DNA from: an uncultured Oscillospiraceae bacterium
GTDB lineage: Bacteria > Bacillota_A > Clostridia > Oscillospirales > Oscillospiraceae
Assembly (NCBI GenBank): GCA_910584605.1
Contig: CAJUAW010000003.1
Coordinates: 1 to 59,674, forward strand
Direction: 5' to 3'
DNA length: 59,674 nt
The notes under the pieces are model-generated. The model saw only the letters and a list, made by a program, of their open reading frames with translations, was not told the origin of the DNA and did no database searches. The translations under genes were made by a program, and so were the position numbers. Of the stretch, positions 57,036-59,674 are shown one piece after another (position 1 is the stretch's first letter; the number at the start of each line of letters is the position of its first letter).

Positions 57036-57058
57036 GCCGCCTTTTGGGCGGCTTTTTT
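57036..57058 (+). terminator. Plus-strand terminator
   Basis: GCCGCC (57036-57041), short T/G loop, GGCGGC (57047-57052), then T6 (57053-57058). The only plus-strand transcript leading here is the candidate antisense RNA. Confidence 0.8.
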
Positions 57059-57062
57059 GCGC

Positions 57063-57092
57063 AAAAAAGCGGGACGGCTGCAGCCGTCCCGC
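57063..57092 (-). terminator. Terminator after pnp
   Basis: 24-bp perfect palindrome centred on CTGCAG (57069-57092); on the minus strand it is followed by TTTTTTGCGC. It lies 12 bases after the pnp stop codon. Confidence 0.85.
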
Positions 57093-57103
57093 CTGGATGC
57101 AAT

Positions 57104-59254
57104 TTACTTGATGGGCTCGCCGGCCTCTTTCTTGGCCTTAATCTCCCGCAGGGCGTCCCGGTAGGAGAGGTTGACCCGGCCCTTGGCGTCGATCTCGATG
57201 ACCTTGACCCAAATCATGTCGCCGATGTTGACCACGTCCTCCACCTTCTCCACCCGGCGCTCGGACAGGTAGCGGATGTGGACCATGCCGTCCTTGCCGG
57301 GGGCCAGCTCCACAAAGGCGCCGATGGGGATGATGCGCACCACTTTTCCGTAGTACAGCTCGCCCACCTGGGGAACGAAGACGATGGCGTCGATCATCTT
57401 CTTGGCGGCGTCGCAGGAGGCGGCGTTGGGGGAGGCGATGTGGATGGTGCCGTCGTCCTCAATGTCGATTTGAGCGCCCGACTCGGCGGTGATCTTCTGG
57501 ATGACGGAGCCGCCCTTGCCGATGACCTCCCGGATCTTGTCGGGGTCGATCTTCATGGTGACCATCTTGGGAGCCCACTTGCACACCTCGGGGCGGGGGG
57601 CGGAGATGCAGGGCAGCATCACCTCGTCCAGGATGGCGAACCGGGCGTCCCGGGTGATGTCCAGGGCCTCCTTGATGATCTCGTGGGTGAGGCCGTCGTT
57701 CTTCAGGTCCATCTGGATGGCGGTGATGCCGGCTTTGGTGCCCGCCACCTTGAAGTCCATCTCGCCGTGGAAGTCCTCCACGCCCTGGATGTCGATGAAG
57801 GTGGTGAAGCCGCCGTTGTCGTCCTGGATCAGGCCGCAGGAGATGCCGGCCACCGGGGCCTTGATGGGCACGCCGGCGTCCATCAGGGCCAGAGTGGAGC
57901 CGCAGATGGAGCCCTGGGAGGTGGAACCGTTGGAGGACAGCACCTCAGAGACCACACGGATGGCGTAGGGGAACTCATCCTCGCTGGGCAGCACGGGGGC
58001 CAGAGCCCGCTCGGCCAGGAAGCCGTGGCCGTACTCCCGGCGGTTGGTGGACCGGGGAGCCCGGGCCTCGCCCACGGAGTAGGGGGGGAAGTTGTAGTGG
58101 TGCATATACCGCTTCTCGGTCTCCTCCCAGATGGTGTCCAGCTTCTGGGAGGCGGCCAGGGTGTTCAGGGTGCACACGGACAGCACCTGAGTCTGCCCCC
58201 GGGTGAACAGGCCGGAGCCGTGAACCCGGGGCAGCACGCCCACCTCGGCGGCCAGGGGACGGATCTCGTTCTGAGCCCGGCCGTCCACCCGGTGGCCCTC
58301 CAGCAGCCAGGCCTTCACGATCTTTTTCTGGAACTTATAGGTGAACTCCTCCAGGTACTGGTCCATGTCGGGGTACTGCTCCAGATATTTCTCGTGCCAG
58401 TGCTCGATCATCTCGTTCCAGCGCTTCTCCCGGACGGTCTTGTCGTCGGTGTCCATGGCGGCCTTGGCCTCGTCCATGAAGTTGGCCACAATATCGTCGA
58501 AGAGCTCCTGATTGAACTGGGCATGGTCGTACTCCATCTTGGGCTTGCCGATCTCCCGGACGATCTGGTCGATGAAGTCGATCTGCTTGCGGATCTCCTC
58601 GTGGGCCTTGACGATACCGGCGTACATGATCTCGTCGGGGATCTCGTCGGCCCCGGCCTCGATCATGACCACCTTCTCCCGCGTGGCGGCCACGGTCACG
58701 TCCATCCGGCTGGTCTTGCGCTGCTCCTGGGTGGGGTTGAGGACGATCTGGCCGTCGCAGAAGCCCACCTCCAGGCAGCCGATAGGGCCGGCAAAGGGGA
58801 TCTCGGAGTAGCTCACGCAGGCGGAGGCGCCGATCATGGCGGCCACCTCGGGGGAGCAGTCGTAGTCCACGCTCATGACGGTGCACTGGATGCACACGTC
58901 GTTGCGGAAGTCGTAGGGGAACAGGGGGCGCATGGGCCGGTCGATGAGGCGGCTGGCCAGCACGGCGGGCAGGGAAGGCCGGCCCTCTCTGCGCATGAAG
59001 GAGCCGGGGATGCGGCCCACGGCGTACAGCTTCTCCTCAAACTCCACGGACAGGGGGAAGAAGTCGATGCCGTCCCGGGGGCGGGGAGAGACGGTGACCG
59101 CCACCATGACGGTGGTCTCGCCGTACTTCACCAGGGCGGAGGCGGAGGCCAGCTCGGCCACCTTGCCCACCTCGATGGTGAGGGGACGGCCGCACAGGTC
59201 CATGGTCCAGGTCTTGAATTTGTCGAACTGCTTGCGCTTGATAATGGTTGACAT
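57104..59254 (-). CDS. pnp: Polyribonucleotide nucleotidyltransferase (PNPase)
   Basis: The 716-residue exoribonuclease has two RNase PH domains separated by a helical domain. Key motifs are FFPLSVEFEEKLYAVGRIPG and RRDGRP-like HRVDGRAQNEIRPL, plus GRREYGHGFLAERAL and CGSTLALMDAGVP. A KH domain (IREVIGKGGSVIQKI, about residue 565) and an S1 domain (GKVVRIIPIGAFVELAPGKDGMVHI) close it. It degrades RNA 3' to 5' using phosphate. The start has AAGGAG 9 bases upstream; 31 codons of open frame before it are not conserved. rpsO lies directly upstream, the classic rpsO-pnp order. Confidence 0.97.
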   Translation of the reverse strand: MSTIIKRKQFDKFKTWTMDLCGRPLTIEVGKVAELASASALVKYGETTVMVAVTVSPRPRDGIDFFPLSVEFEEKLYAVGRIPGSFMRREGRPSLPAVLASRLIDRPMRPLFPYDFRNDVCIQCTVMSVDYDCSPEVAAMIGASACVSYSEIPFAGPIGCLEVGFCDGQIVLNPTQEQRKTSRMDVTVAATREKVVMIEAGADEIPDEIMYAGIVKAHEEIRKQIDFIDQIVREIGKPKMEYDHAQFNQELFDDIVANFMDEAKAAMDTDDKTVREKRWNEMIEHWHEKYLEQYPDMDQYLEEFTYKFQKKIVKAWLLEGHRVDGRAQNEIRPLAAEVGVLPRVHGSGLFTRGQTQVLSVCTLNTLAASQKLDTIWEETEKRYMHHYNFPPYSVGEARAPRSTNRREYGHGFLAERALAPVLPSEDEFPYAIRVVSEVLSSNGSTSQGSICGSTLALMDAGVPIKAPVAGISCGLIQDDNGGFTTFIDIQGVEDFHGEMDFKVAGTKAGITAIQMDLKNDGLTHEIIKEALDITRDARFAILDEVMLPCISAPRPEVCKWAPKMVTMKIDPDKIREVIGKGGSVIQKITAESGAQIDIEDDGTIHIASPNAASCDAAKKMIDAIVFVPQVGELYYGKVVRIIPIGAFVELAPGKDGMVHIRYLSERRVEKVEDVVNIGDMIWVKVIEIDAKGRVNLSYRDALREIKAKKEAGEPIK

Positions 59255-59431
59255 GGTTGACACTCCTTTTCTTGTCGTGTCCCGGCGCCTTAACTGCTCT
59301 TTAGCACTTGAATACAGGCTTGAAAGAGCTTCCAAACCCAGATTCAACTGCTAAAAAAGCGGAAAAAACGGCGGGGTCTATATGCGAACATAGGGCGGAG
59401 CGCAAAAACGCCCGCCCTACAATTCACGATG
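59255..59431 (-). other. rpsO-pnp intergenic region
   Basis: 177 bases without a gene. A GC-rich imperfect hairpin lies at about 59392-59422 (GGGCGG.../...CCGCCC), just after the rpsO stop, and may attenuate transcription into pnp. Nothing else was recognised. Confidence 0.5.
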
Positions 59432-59674
59432 TTACTTCCGGATGCCCAGCTTGGCGATGATGGCGCGGTAACGCTCGATGTCCTTGGCCATCAGGTAGTC
59501 CAGCAGCTTGCGGCGCTTGCCGATCATCTTGTACAGGCCGCGGCGGCTGTGGTTGTCGTGGATGTGCACCTTCAGGTGCTGGGTCAGCTCGTTGATGCGG
59601 GCGGTGAGGATGGCGATCTGCACCTCGGGGGAGCCGGTGTCGGTCTCGTGGGTGCGGTTGGCCTCGATCACGGC
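59432..59674 (-). CDS. rpsO: 30S ribosomal protein S15, C-terminal 80 codons (start outside the window)
   Basis: The readable part begins AVIEANRTHETDTGSPEVQ and continues with IAILTARINELTQHLKVH, DNHSRRGLYKMIGKRRKLL and DIERYRAIIAKLGIRK, which is S15 from about residue 9 to its end. S15 binds the central domain of 16S rRNA early in 30S assembly. The frame is open at the window edge, so the true start lies beyond it; the codon that looks like a GTG start at 59671 is an internal Val. Its position before pnp is conserved. Confidence 0.95.
   Translation of the reverse strand, partial: AVIEANRTHETDTGSPEVQIAILTARINELTQHLKVHIHDNHSRRGLYKMIGKRRKLLDYLMAKDIERYRAIIAKLGIRK

Larger units (their letters stand above)
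56718..57058 (+). ncRNA. Candidate antisense RNA (type I antitoxin)
   Basis: The start is inferred from the promoter at 56684-56711. The first good plus-strand terminator downstream is at 57036-57058, giving about 340 nt. A weaker stop at the hairpin 56768-56800 followed by AAGCTTTT would give about 90 nt. Either form is complementary to the 3' end of the small membrane peptide mRNA; the long form covers all of it. Alternating GTTAGC and GCTAAC segments (56740, 56757, 56768, 56795) allow competing hairpins. No open frame with a Shine-Dalgarno was seen. Existence as RNA is inferred from sequence only. Confidence 0.5.

Noticed and set aside
1..59674. CRISPR arrays, insertion sequences, prophage genes, tRNA and rRNA genes
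   Set aside because: No regular direct repeats with spacers, no transposase or integrase motifs and no tRNA-like cloverleafs were noticed. A covariance-model scan would be needed to be certain about small RNAs.

Overview
The window looks like a chromosomal segment from a spore-forming, high-GC Gram-positive anaerobe of the Oscillospiraceae type (Flavonifractor/Intestinimonas-like; this is inferred from gene content and base composition, not from a search). Pointers are a spoIIP homologue with a sigma-E-like promoter, DivIVA, SepF and MinD as division proteins, ParA/ParB/Noc with near-perfect Bacillus-type parS sites, a mutS-mutL-miaA-hfq block, HemZ, and many lipoproteins. There are no rRNA or tRNA genes, no insertion sequences, no CRISPR array and no phage genes. 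Most genes lie on the minus strand.

Layout. 1-5.2 kb: start of hisS, a methylglyoxal-synthase-like gene, minD, rsmG, a small membrane protein, mscL, a PilZ protein and serS. 5.2-9.5 kb: chromosome segregation cluster (coiled-coil membrane protein, parB, parA, an unknown plus-strand gene, noc) with three parS sites; the position suggests closeness to the replication origin. 9.7-15.6 kb: plus-strand purine salvage block (xpt, a BMP-type lipoprotein, a two-domain ABC ATPase, two permeases). 15.6-19.1 kb: PrsA-like foldase, an unknown protein, and an AT-richer XRE-regulator/lipoprotein module. 19.1-28.1 kb: mfd, divIVA, a lipoprotein, sepF, yggS-type PLP protein, an HlyD-like membrane protein, hfq, miaA. 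28.2-35.7 kb: mutL, mutS and miaB, with an inserted XRE/small-gene cassette and a leftover 3' fragment of the same small-gene family on the other side of mutL. 35.9-41.8 kb: spoIIP, a calcium-type P-ATPase and a cytoplasmic GH13 amylase. 41.8-51.1 kb: P-loop nucleoside kinase, hemZ, XRE regulator, then an operon recJ - zinc-ribbon-like protein - relA/spoT - dtd - unknown - metallo-hydrolase. 51.3-56.1 kb: lepB and a ymdB-yhaO-yhaN-like operon. 56.1-57.1 kb: a divergent pair of small XRE proteins and a compact locus that looks like a type I toxin-antitoxin system. 57.1 kb to the end: pnp and the 3' part of rpsO.

The best candidate for something undescribed is 56.68-57.06 kb: a 31-residue one-helix membrane peptide with its own promoter and about 100-nt leader, faced by a strong opposing promoter whose transcript would be antisense to it; the two transcripts begin with related leaders. 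Other points of interest are the parS/palindrome/promoter cluster between parA and the unknown gene, a methylglyoxal synthase homologue that has lost catalytic residues, a MinD without visible partner genes or membrane tail, a Rad50-like ATPase with two membrane helices in its coiled-coil arm, and three XRE modules with visible palindromes in or next to promoters. All promoter, operator and terminator calls were made by eye from consensus matches.
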